Counted from the stretch's first letter, positions 7,094-12,925 are shown. The stretch: DNA of 17,255 nt from Intrasporangium_A sp039812505 (GCF_039812505.1 NZ_JBDIAQ010000071.1:1-17255); one strand, 5' to 3'. Notes: generated by a model from the letters alone, not told the origin. Made by a program: numbers and translations.

Positions 7094-7942
7094 ATGCCCG
7101 ACCGTCCCGCGTCACACCGCGACTTCCCGGTCACCAAGGACCTGCCGATGGCCGGTGCCGGGTCGCGGTGGCTCGCCGGTGAGCGGTGGGAGCCGGCCAC
7201 GCCACGGCAGGCGAGCACCGTCATGCTCGTGCGCGACGGGCCGGTCGGGACCGAGGTCTTCATGCTGCGTCGGGTCTCGGGGATGGCCTTCGCACCGAAC
7301 ATGCTCGTCTTCCCGGGCGGCGGGTGCGACGTCCGCGACACCGACCCCGACCTACCGTGGGCCGGCCCGCTCCCCGACGACTGGGCCGCGCTGCTCGGGT
7401 GCCGTGCGGACGAGGCGCAGATGTATGTCGCCGCGGCCGTCCGCGAGGTCTTCGAGGAGACCGGGGTGCTGCTGGCCGGGCCCGCGGCCGCCGGGCCGCT
7501 GGCCGACGTGTCGGGCCCACGGTGGCGTCAGGTGCGCGACGGGCTCGTTCGACGCGAGCTGTCGCTGACCGGTGTCCTGACCGAGGCCGGGCTACGGCTG
7601 CGCTCGGACCTGCTTGCCGTCAAGGCCCACTGGCTGACCCCGGAGTTCGAGCCGCGCCGGTTCGACACCTGGTTCTTCGCCGCGCTCATGCCCGAGCACC
7701 AGCTGGCCGACGGCGAGACGAGCGAGGCGGACCGGTCCGGCTGGGCCCGGCCGGCCCGGACGCTGGCGGCGTTCGGGCGCGGCGAGGCAGTCATGCTGCC
7801 GCCGACCCTCGTGTGCCTGGAGGAGGTGCGCGACACCGCGAGCGCGCGGGACTTCGTCCGGCACGCCGAGCAGCTGCCGCTGATCATGCCCACGATCGTC
7901 TCGACGACCGGCGGTCCGGCGATGCGGATCCCGGTGCCATGA
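7094..7942 (+). CDS. NUDT19-like NUDIX hydrolase with insertion in the Nudix box, 282 aa
   Basis: NUDIX hydrolase of the NUDT19/RP2 type, a group linked to CoA or acyl-CoA diphosphohydrolysis. Seen: a beta strand STVMLVRDGPVGTEVFMLRR, then FPGG at 73-76 and the core REVFEETGV at 117-125. About 40 residues separate these two parts of the Nudix box, an insertion that is characteristic of NUDT19-like enzymes. The C-terminal half holds the FDTWFFAALMP strand and a PPTLVCLEE segment common in this group. ATG 7094 lies 7 nt after the RidA-like stop; the longest open frame starts inside that gene and is rejected. The stop at 7940-7942 is part of an ATGA, discussed under the following array. The substrate is inferred from family only. 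Confidence 0.83.
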   Translation: MPDRPASHRDFPVTKDLPMAGAGSRWLAGERWEPATPRQASTVMLVRDGPVGTEVFMLRRVSGMAFAPNMLVFPGGGCDVRDTDPDLPWAGPLPDDWAALLGCRADEAQMYVAAAVREVFEETGVLLAGPAAAGPLADVSGPRWRQVRDGLVRRELSLTGVLTEAGLRLRSDLLAVKAHWLTPEFEPRRFDTWFFAALMPEHQLADGETSEADRSGWARPARTLAAFGRGEAVMLPPTLVCLEEVRDTASARDFVRHAEQLPLIMPTIVSTTGGPAMRIPVP

Positions 7943-8040
7943 GCACCTCACGTCGAGTGGGCACCGAGTCCCGGTCGAGCGGGCACCAAACCTCGGTCGA
8001 GGGGGCACCAGGACCCGGTCGAACGGACCACGGACGATGA
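7939..8040 (+). CDS. Possible 33-aa coupling ORF covering the 22-bp repeat array
   Basis: An open frame MSTSRRVGTESRSSG...RTDHGR begins at an ATG overlapping the NUDIX stop (ATGA at 7939-7942) and ends at a TGA overlapping the ATG of the MBL-fold gene (ATGA at 8037-8040). It thus bridges both genes by translational coupling. It is made entirely of repeat array sequence, is basic, has no recognisable domain and has no ribosome binding site of its own. It may serve only to carry ribosomes to the next gene, or be accidental. Confidence 0.3.
   Translation: MSTSRRVGTESRSSGHQTSVEGAPGPGRTDHGR
7952..8031 (+). repeat. Tandem array, four units of 22 bp, TCGA-headed
   Basis: GTCGA recurs at 7952, 7974, 7996 and 8018, exactly 22 bp apart. 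The units read GTCGAGTGGGCACC, GTCGAGCGGGCACC, GTCGAGGGGGCACC and, degenerate, GTCGAACGGACCAC, with 8-bp more variable linkers. The array fills the gap between the NUDIX and MBL-fold genes. The common core TCGAGNGGGCACC is nearly the core found in the array at 12044-12260. Confidence 0.85.
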
Positions 8041-8834
8041 ATGGCGCCCCGGCCGACCCGTCGTGGACCGGCGGCCAGATCTCGACGAGGGCCCAGTGCG
8101 TGCTGTGCCCCAACCCGGGTCCGATGACCCTCGACGGGACCAACACCTGGGTGCTGGGCGAGCCCGGCTCGACCGACGTCGCAGTCCTGGACTCCGGCCC
8201 GCTCGACGAGCGGCACCTCGCCGCCGTGCTCGACGCGGTCGCGACCTCGGGCCGACGGGTGGCGTTGACCCTGCTCACGCACCACCACGCCGACCACGCC
8301 GAGAGCGCCGACCGGTTTCACGAGCTGACCGGGGCTCCGGTGCGGGCCTTCGGCGGTGGGCACGACGACATCCGGCCGGGGGAGCTGATCCGGGTCGGTG
8401 GCCTGGAGGTCCTCGCGGTCGAGACCCCCGGGCACACCGCCGACTCCTTCTGCTTCGTCCTGCCGGCCGACAACGCCATCCTGACCGGCGACACGGTGCT
8501 CGGCCGCGGCACGAGCGTGGTGGCCTGGCCGGACGGGCACCTCGAGTCCTACCTCGAGTCGCTGGCTCGCATCGAGTCGCTGACGCTGGCCGGCACGGTC
8601 ACGAGCATCCTGCCCGGCCATGGGCCCGTCGTCGCGGATGCCGCCGCCACCGTGGCCTTCTACCTGCAGCACCGGGCCGAGCGGCTCGACCAGGTGCGCG
8701 CGGCGCTCGCGGCCGGGGACACGACAGCCGGCCAGGTCGTCGAGCGGGTCTACGCCGACGTGTCGCGCGACCTGTGGCCGGCCGCCGAGATGTCGGTCCA
8801 GGCCCAGCTCGAGTACCTGCGCGAGCACCCCTGA
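8037..8834 (+). CDS. Metallo-beta-lactamase-fold hydrolase, 265 aa
   Basis: MBL-fold metal hydrolase of the LACTB2-like type, counterpart of Rv3677c. Seen: the metal motif H82-x-H84-x-D86-H87 in LLTHHHADHAES, then PGHTADSF (third metal histidine), TGDTVLGRG (bridging Asp) and ILPGHGPVV (last histidine). The C-terminal region (about 200-265, HRAERLDQVRAALAAGDT and LEYLREHP) fits the small winged-helix domain of LACTB2-like proteins. Homologues act on RNA or thioesters; the substrate here is unknown. ATG 8037 overlaps the stop of a short upstream frame, and no strong ribosome binding site is visible, so coupling or leaderless translation is possible. It is convergent with crp. Confidence 0.87.
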   Translation: MNGAPADPSWTGGQISTRAQCVLCPNPGPMTLDGTNTWVLGEPGSTDVAVLDSGPLDERHLAAVLDAVATSGRRVALTLLTHHHADHAESADRFHELTGAPVRAFGGGHDDIRPGELIRVGGLEVLAVETPGHTADSFCFVLPADNAILTGDTVLGRGTSVVAWPDGHLESYLESLARIESLTLAGTVTSILPGHGPVVADAAATVAFYLQHRAERLDQVRAALAAGDTTAGQVVERVYADVSRDLWPAAEMSVQAQLEYLREHP

Positions 8835-8884
8835 GTCACGCCCGAGGTGGCGCGGCCACGACAACTGCTTCCGGGGTGGGTTCT

Positions 8885-8918
8885 CGTGGCGCCCGACCCC
8901 GCCGGCCGTCCCGCCACG
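8885..8918. terminator. Possible bidirectional terminator between the MBL-fold gene and crp
   Basis: CGTGGCG (8885-8891) and CGCCACG (8912-8918) can pair with a GC-rich 20-nt loop. It lies in the 89-bp gap between convergent genes, where a terminator is expected. No T-run follows on either strand. Confidence 0.3.
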
Positions 8919-8923
8919 GCAAC

Positions 8924-9601
8924 TCAGCGGGCGCGACGCTTCAGCCGGTCGACGTCCATGAGCAGCACGGCCCGGGCCTCGAGGCGCAGCCAGCCGCGCG
9001 TCGCGAAGTCGGCCAGGGCCTTGTTCACCGTCTCGCGCGAGGCCCCGACGAGCTGCGCGAGCTCCTCCTGGGTCAGGTCGTGCGAGACGAGGACACCGCC
9101 CTCGACCGGACGGCCGAACCGCTCGGACAGGTCGAGCAGCGCCTTGGCGACCCGGCCCGGCACGTCGGTGAAGACCAGGTCGGCCAGGTGTGCGTTGGTG
9201 CGGCGCAGTCGCTGGGCCAGCGCCTGCAGCAGGGTCTTTGACACGTCGGGCCGCCCGGTCAGGATGACGCTCAGCGACTCGTGCTTGAGCCCGAACAGCT
9301 GCGTCTCCGCAACGGCCGTCGCAGTCATCGTGCGCGGCCCCGGGTCGAACAGGCTCAGCTCGCCGAACATCTCGCCCGGCCCGAGGATCGCGACGAGGTT
9401 CTCACGGCCGTCCGGGCTCGTCCGGCCGAGCTTGATCTTGCCCTCCGCGATGACGTAGAGGCTGTCACCCGGATCGCCCTCGCGGAACAGCACGTCGCCG
9501 CGCTCCATCCGGGTCAGGGTCATCTCCGCCTGCAGCGCGGTCGCGGACTCGTCATCGAGTGCCTGGAAAAGGGGTGCGCGCCTCACCACGTCGACATCCA
9601 C
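8924..9601 (-). CDS. crp: Crp/Fnr-family cAMP-responsive transcription regulator, 225 aa
   Basis: Global regulator of the actinobacterial Crp (GlxR-like) group, orthologous by sequence and position to Rv3676 and Streptomyces Crp. The cyclic-nucleotide domain is at about 10-120, with the phosphate-binding cassette GELSLFDPGPRT at 80-91. The dimer helix contains RLRRTNAHLADL, whose Thr and Asn contact cAMP in the mycobacterial protein, so cAMP binding is likely. The C-terminal winged helix carries DLTQEELAQLVGASRETVNK, nearly identical across actinobacteria, which implies a conserved operator. GTG 9601 gives 225 residues, matching the family (about 224); GTG 9589 is a close alternative. The longer frame upstream is translated repeat DNA. 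No clear ribosome binding site is seen. It is divergent from the ATPase pair across a repeat-filled 234-bp gap. Confidence 0.93.
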   Translation of the reverse strand: MDVDVVRRAPLFQALDDESATALQAEMTLTRMERGDVLFREGDPGDSLYVIAEGKIKLGRTSPDGRENLVAILGPGEMFGELSLFDPGPRTMTATAVAETQLFGLKHESLSVILTGRPDVSKTLLQALAQRLRRTNAHLADLVFTDVPGRVAKALLDLSERFGRPVEGGVLVSHDLTQEELAQLVGASRETVNKALADFATRGWLRLEARAVLLMDVDRLKRRAR

Positions 9602-9650
9602 GGGCCAAGTTTGCCACGCGGGTGAGCCGTACGGCGGCGCCCAGCGCCCT

Positions 9651-9704
9651 CCCGGGTCGATGTATTTCCGCGGGCCAGAGACCGCGCGAATACATCGACC
9701 CGGG
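9651..9704. repeat. 16-bp perfect inverted repeat upstream of crp
   Basis: CCCGGGTCGATGTATT (9651-9666) and AATACATCGACCCGGG (9689-9704) are perfectly complementary with a 22-nt loop. It begins 50 nt upstream of the crp start codon. In DNA it could be a protein-binding site or cruciform, in RNA a strong hairpin in the crp leader. Confidence 0.75.
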
Positions 9705-9738
9705 GGTGGTGTGGCCACCCCGGGGGTGGTGTGGCCAC
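9699..9738 (+). repeat. Two exact 20-bp tandem units, each forming a hairpin
   Basis: CCCGGGGGTGGTGTGGCCAC occurs at 9699-9718 and again at 9719-9738. The first unit folds as GGGGTGG / CCACCCC (9703-9709 with 9715-9721) with a 5-nt loop, the second with a 6-bp stem. A related degenerate copy (CCGGGTGTGGTGTGGCC) follows near 9754. Confidence 0.8.
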
Positions 9739-9740
9739 CC

Positions 9741-9820
9741 GCCGGCACATCGACCGGGTGTGGTGTGGCCGGGCGCCGACACATCGACCCAGACAGCATC
9801 GACGCGAATACATCGACTCA
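9741..9820. repeat. Run of ACATCGAC-type motifs between crp and the ATPase pair
   Basis: The TCGA core recurs at 9750, 9784, 9799 and 9813, mostly as CACATCGACC, ACATCGACCC and TACATCGACT, that is GGTCGATGTG-like on the minus strand. With the copies at 9657 and 9695 this makes six TCGA motifs in the 234-bp divergent gap 9602-9835. Spacing is irregular (15-55 bp), unlike the other two arrays. Promoters for crp and the ATPase genes must also lie here, but I cannot identify them. Confidence 0.6.
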
Positions 9821-9835
9821 GCGATGATGGGAGCG

Positions 9836-10846
9836 ATGAGCACCGTGACGACCGACTGGAGCAGGGCCCGGCTGCACATCGTCACGGGCAAGGGCGGCAC
9901 CGGCAAGACGACGGTGGCCGCGGCCCTCGCGGTCGCCCTCGCCACGGGCGGGCGCCGGGTCCTGCTCGGCGAGGTCGAGGGCCGCCAGGGGATCAGCCAG
10001 ACCTTCGACGTACCCCCGCTCGGCACCGAGGAGACCCGGGTCGCCAAGACCGTCGGGGGCGGTGAGATCGTCGGGCTGTCGGTCGACGCCAAGGCGGCCC
10101 TGCTCGAGTACCTCCAGCTGTTCTACAAGCTCGGCCGCGCCGGCAAGCTGCTGGAGAAGTTCGGGGCCATCGACTTCGCCACGACCATCGCCCCGGGAGT
10201 GCGGGACGTACTGCTCATCGGCAAGATCTACGAAGCCGGCCGACGACGCAAGGACGGCAAGCACCGGGGAGCCAGCCCGGCGGCATACGACGCGATCGTG
10301 CTGGACGCCCCACCCACGGGGCGCATCGGCCGCTTCCTCAGCGTCAACGCGGAGGTGGCCGACCTGGCGCGCGTCGGGCCGATCCACTCGCAGGCCGGCT
10401 CGATCACCACGATGCTCGAGTCCGACCAGACGGTCGTGCACCTGGTGACGCTGCTGGAGGAGATGCCGGTGCAGGAGACCGTCGAGGCGATCCACGAGCT
10501 GCGCGACAAGGGCCTGCACGTGGGCGCGGTAGTCGTCAACATGCTGCGCCCGCCCTACCTCGATGACGCGGCGCTCGAGCAGGCGCGGGCCGGACGGCTG
10601 CACAAGCCCTCGATCTCGACCCAGCTGAAGGAGGCCGGTGTCGTGGTGACCCCGGGGCTGCTCGACGGGCTGCTCGACGAGGCGCAGGACCACGCCCTGC
10701 GGGTCGACCTCGAACGCGAGCAGCTGGCGATCCTTCAGGCGACCGACCTGCCGATCTACTCGCTGCCGGCGCTGGCAGACGGGGTCGACTCGGGCGAGGT
10801 CCGCGAGCTGGCCGACGCCCTCATCGAGCAGGGGATGCTCCGGTGA
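9836..10846 (+). CDS. ArsA/GET3-like ATPase, first subunit (Rv3679-like), 336 aa
   Basis: Deviant-Walker-A ATPase of the ArsA/GET3 superfamily. The mycobacterial counterparts Rv3679/Rv3680 form a complex linked to tolerance of glycerol-related and nitric oxide stress. P-loop GKGGTGKT at 18-25 includes the signature lysine (Lys19) expected to reach across the dimer interface. Further ATPase features are the VEGRQG segment after the P-loop and YDAIVLDAPPTGRIGRF, the Walker-B-like strand and switch. Lysine- and leucine-rich helices (LLEYLQLFYKLGRAGKLLEKF) could form a client groove, but that is inference. ATG 9836 is chosen because upstream residues are encoded by repeat DNA; ATG 9824 and 9827 are close alternatives. 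The stop overlaps the start of the next ATPase gene (GTGA at 10843-10846), consistent with equimolar subunits. Confidence 0.88.
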   Translation: MSTVTTDWSRARLHIVTGKGGTGKTTVAAALAVALATGGRRVLLGEVEGRQGISQTFDVPPLGTEETRVAKTVGGGEIVGLSVDAKAALLEYLQLFYKLGRAGKLLEKFGAIDFATTIAPGVRDVLLIGKIYEAGRRRKDGKHRGASPAAYDAIVLDAPPTGRIGRFLSVNAEVADLARVGPIHSQAGSITTMLESDQTVVHLVTLLEEMPVQETVEAIHELRDKGLHVGAVVVNMLRPPYLDDAALEQARAGRLHKPSISTQLKEAGVVVTPGLLDGLLDEAQDHALRVDLEREQLAILQATDLPIYSLPALADGVDSGEVRELADALIEQGMLR

Positions 10847-12039
10847 GCACCGAGAGCTCGCCCGCCACGGGCACCCGTGCCTCCCGGGCCGCGCCCCACC
10901 TGGACATCGACGCCCTCATCGGCGACCCGGGGATCGGCATCGTCGTGTGCTGCGGCGCGGGCGGGGTCGGCAAGACCACGACCGCGGCCGCGCTCGGGCT
11001 GCGAGCGGCCGAGGCGGGCCGGAGCGTCGTGGTGCTGACGATCGACCCGGCCCGCCGACTGGCCCAGTCCCTCGGGCTCACCGAGCTGGACAACACGCCA
11101 CGGCCCGTCGCCGGCATCGACCGGAGCAACGGCGGGTCCCTCGACGCGATGATGCTCGACATGAAGCGGACCTTCGACGAGGTCGTCCTGGCCCATGCCG
11201 ACCCGGACAAGGCGGAGCAGATCCTCGCCAACCCCTTCTACCAGGCGGTCAGCTCGTCCTTCGCCGGCACGCAGGAGTACATGGCGATGGAGAAGCTCGG
11301 CCAGCTCAAGGCCTCCGGCGACCGCTGGGATCTCATCCTGGTCGACACGCCGCCGTCCCGGTCGGCCCTGGACTTCCTCGACGCGCCGAACCGGCTCGGG
11401 TCGTTCCTCGACGGCCGGTTCATCCGGCTGCTGTCGGCCCCGGCGAAGGCGAGCGGCCGGGCCGGCCTGAAGGTCTTCAACGTCGGGATCCAGATGGTCA
11501 GCGGCGCCCTGACGAAGATCCTCGGCGGGCAGATGCTGCACGACGTGCAGACCTTCGTGGCGGCGCTCGACACGATGTTCGGCGGCTTCCGCGAGCGCGC
11601 CGACACGACGTATCGCCTGCTGTCCGAGGACGGGACGGCCTTCCTCGTCGTCGCCGCGCCGGAGCGCGACGCGTTGCGCGAGGCGTCCTTCTTCGTCGAC
11701 CGGCTCGAGGCAGAGGGTATGCCGCTCAGCGGGCTGGTCGTCAACCGCATCGGTCGCGTCGCGGTCCCCGAGCTGACGCCCTCCAAGGCGCTGGCCATGG
11801 CCGAGTCGCTCGACGACGGCAACGGGCCGCGCTCGGCGACCAATGCTGCCGGGGTGCTGCGGCTGCATGCCACGCTGGTCCGGCAGGCCGACCGGCAGCG
11901 TGAGCTGGCGGAGCGGTTCTCCCGGGGGCACCCCGAGGTCCCGGTCGCCTACGTGCCCGCGCTCGGCCGGGACGTGCACGACCTCGCGTCGCTGCGCGAG
12001 GTCGGCGCAGCCCTGGCGGCCCGGTCGCCCGCGCTCTGA
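10843..12039 (+). CDS. ArsA/GET3-like ATPase, second subunit (Rv3680-like), 398 aa
   Basis: Partner of the preceding ATPase, translated from GTG 10843 that overlaps its stop. The P-loop reads GAGGVGKTT (38-46): the nucleotide-binding Lys44 is present, but the signature lysine of KGGxGKT is Ala39. Switch features include TIDPARRLAQSLGL after the second strand and WDLILVDTPPSRSALDFLD. The region from about residue 190 (GLKVFNVGIQMVSGALTKIL) is hydrophobic and may belong to a client-binding lobe. Later LVVNRIGRV and LPxLGRDVHDL-like segments resemble other Rv3680 homologues as I remember them. Length (398) fits the family. A stable heterodimer with the first subunit, with only one subunit donating the signature lysine, is the likely form. 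Clients are unknown; arsenite transport is unlikely since no arsB/arsR lies nearby. Confidence 0.88.
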   Translation: MSTESSPATGTRASRAAPHLDIDALIGDPGIGIVVCCGAGGVGKTTTAAALGLRAAEAGRSVVVLTIDPARRLAQSLGLTELDNTPRPVAGIDRSNGGSLDAMMLDMKRTFDEVVLAHADPDKAEQILANPFYQAVSSSFAGTQEYMAMEKLGQLKASGDRWDLILVDTPPSRSALDFLDAPNRLGSFLDGRFIRLLSAPAKASGRAGLKVFNVGIQMVSGALTKILGGQMLHDVQTFVAALDTMFGGFRERADTTYRLLSEDGTAFLVVAAPERDALREASFFVDRLEAEGMPLSGLVVNRIGRVAVPELTPSKALAMAESLDDGNGPRSATNAAGVLRLHATLVRQADRQRELAERFSRGHPEVPVAYVPALGRDVHDLASLREVGAALAARSPAL

Positions 12040-12043
12040 CCGG

Positions 12044-12102
12044 TCGAGAGTGCACATCTCCGGGTCGAGAGTGCACATCTCCGGGTCGAGAGTGCACATC
12101 TC
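12044..12102 (+). repeat. Tandem array, three units of 21 bp (TCGAGAGTGCAC core)
   Basis: TCGAGAGTGCACATCT recurs at 12044, 12065 and 12086, exactly 21 bp apart, with linker CCGGG or CCGG. It begins 5 nt after the second ATPase gene. The 277-bp gap 12040-12316 holds only this array, the oppositely oriented one that follows, and about 60 bp of unremarkable GC-rich sequence next to the whiB4 stop. Confidence 0.92.
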
Positions 12103-12116
12103 GGGAGCGAAGTCCT

Positions 12117-12260
12117 GCACGCTCGATGCGAAATCGCGCACGCTCGATGCGAATTGGTGCACGCTCGATGCGAAATCGCGCACGCTCGATGCGAATTGGT
12201 GCACGCTCGATGCGAATTGGTGCACGCTCGAGGCCAGTTGGTGCACGCTCGATGAGGCTG
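12117..12260 (-). repeat. Tandem array, seven units of 21 bp (TCGAGCGTGCAC core on minus strand)
   Basis: TCGA recurs at 12123, 12144, 12165, 12186, 12207, 12228 and 12249, exactly 21 bp apart. On the plus strand the unit is CACGCTCGATGCGAATTGGTG, with an alternating variant in which AATTGGTG is replaced by AAATCGCG; the last unit is degenerate. Read on the minus strand the core is TCGAGCGTGCAC, one base from the core of the preceding array but in the opposite direction. It lies between the convergent second ATPase gene and whiB4. Confidence 0.92.
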
Positions 12261-12316
12261 GGAGGGAGTGCGCGCGGCGAGACAGCCCCGCCGCGGCACT
12301 CCCCCGCCGGACGAGC

Positions 12317-12625
12317 TCAGGCGCTGCGGCGAGCCGCAGTCTCCTCGCCCTCGCGGAGCACCTTGCGCCACGACTTCACGTCGGGGCGCCGGCGCAGCAG
12401 GGCGCGACGCTCACGCTCGGTCATGCCTCCCCAGACCCCGAACTCCGTCCGGTTGTCGAGCGCCTCCGCGAGGCACTGCAGCACGACCGGGCAGGACTTG
12501 CAGATCGCCTTGGCCTCGTGCTGCGCCTTGCCCCGGACGAACAGCGCGTCCGGGTCCTGCTCCGTGCACAGGGCATGGGTCGTCCAGTCCTCATCCCAGG
12601 CAACGCGTGCGACATCCACACTCAT
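12317..12625 (-). CDS. whiB4: WhiB4/WblA-type [4Fe-4S] regulator, 102 aa
   Basis: Redox-responsive iron-sulfur transcription regulator. Cluster ligands are Cys20, Cys42, Cys45 and Cys51 (C-x21-C-x2-C-x5-C), followed by the WhiB beta-turn EFGVWGGMTERERRALLRRRP (61 onward) and a basic C-terminus. The segment DPDALFVRG and the ALDNRTEFGVWGG stretch match WhiB4/WblA rather than WhiB1, WhiB2 or WhiD, and the position beside the ATPase pair and ponA2 is the one held by whiB4 (Rv3681c) and wblA. In M. tuberculosis WhiB4 governs oxidant and beta-lactam tolerance; in Streptomyces WblA controls development and antibiotic production. ATG 12625 has a strong ribosome binding site (GGAGGGGAG ending about 5 nt upstream). 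A possible promoter more than 120 nt upstream implies a long leader. Confidence 0.94.
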   Translation of the reverse strand: MSVDVARVAWDEDWTTHALCTEQDPDALFVRGKAQHEAKAICKSCPVVLQCLAEALDNRTEFGVWGGMTERERRALLRRRPDVKSWRKVLREGEETAARRSA

Positions 12626-12750
12626 GTTTCTCTCCCCTCCCCGTCGGTGCCCTCCAGCACCGATCGAAATACGGCGCCTCCCAGCACCGTCCGACCCCTG
12701 CGGCGGTTCCCTTGCCGCCAGGTCGAGATTCCCCGATGAACCCAACCACG

Positions 12751-12778
12751 ACACTAGGAAGGATCGGGGTCAGAGCAA
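12751..12778 (-). promoter_or_regulatory. Candidate whiB4 promoter
   Basis: On the minus strand TTGCTC (complement of 12773-12778) and TAGTGT (complement of 12751-12756) are separated by 16 nt. A start near 12744 would give a leader of about 120 nt before the whiB4 ATG. Judged by eye only. Confidence 0.3.
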
Positions 12779-12809
12779 CATAGCCTCTATGGACCATTTC
12801 CGCCGACCC

Positions 12810-12823
12810 GGTGACTAGTCACC
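12810..12823. promoter_or_regulatory. 14-bp perfect palindrome, candidate operator
   Basis: GGTGACTAGTCACC in the 307-bp whiB4-ponA2 gap, 110 bp before ponA2 and 185 bp before whiB4. It contains CTAG, which is scarce in such GC-rich DNA. GTG-N6-CAC is two bases shorter than the GTG-N8-CAC spacing of actinobacterial Crp sites. Confidence 0.55.
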
Positions 12824-12835
12824 CATGCCGGCATG
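12824..12835. promoter_or_regulatory. 12-bp perfect palindrome abutting the previous one
   Basis: CATGCCGGCATG follows the 14-bp palindrome without a gap (centres 13 bp apart). Confidence 0.45.
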
Positions 12836-12848
12836 ATCTGCGACACAA

Positions 12849-12864
12849 TGGCCGACGTCGGCCA
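12849..12864. promoter_or_regulatory. 16-bp perfect palindrome upstream of ponA2
   Basis: TGGCCGACGTCGGCCA is fully self-complementary. Its centre is 27 bp from the 12-bp palindrome and about 76 bp before the ponA2 start, a suitable place for a repressor or activator of ponA2. Confidence 0.55.
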
Positions 12865-12919
12865 CCGAGGCGCCCGTGGCCTACGCTGCGCCATGTCCAG
12901 GGTGGGTGTGCTGCTCGGT

Positions 12920-12925
12920 TACCCT
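12920..12925 (+). promoter_or_regulatory. Candidate -10 hexamer of ponA2 (leaderless geometry)
   Basis: TACCCT is followed by 7 nt (TGAGCGC) and ATG 12933, so the message would begin at the start codon. No ribosome binding site is visible, which agrees. The alternative -10 TACGCT at 12882-12887 would give a leader of about 40 nt. Confidence 0.4.

Noticed and set aside
9602..9799. N-terminal extension of Crp into the repeat region
   Set aside because: The extra residues are encoded by the inverted and tandem repeats and have no counterpart in Crp proteins; length fits the family from GTG 9601.
12044..12260. CRISPR-like array
   Set aside because: The repeats are contiguous 21-bp units without unique spacers of constant length, and no cas genes are present.
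12117..12260. Heptapeptide-repeat protein (SSVHQFA-like) read from the 21-bp array
   Set aside because: A 21-bp period gives a 7-residue repeat in every open frame; there is no ribosome binding site or non-repeat domain, and several frames look equally good.
12810..12823. GGTGACTAGTCACC as a Crp-binding site
   Set aside because: GTG and CAC are separated by 6 nt, whereas Crp-family sites need 8; the half-site phasing is wrong.
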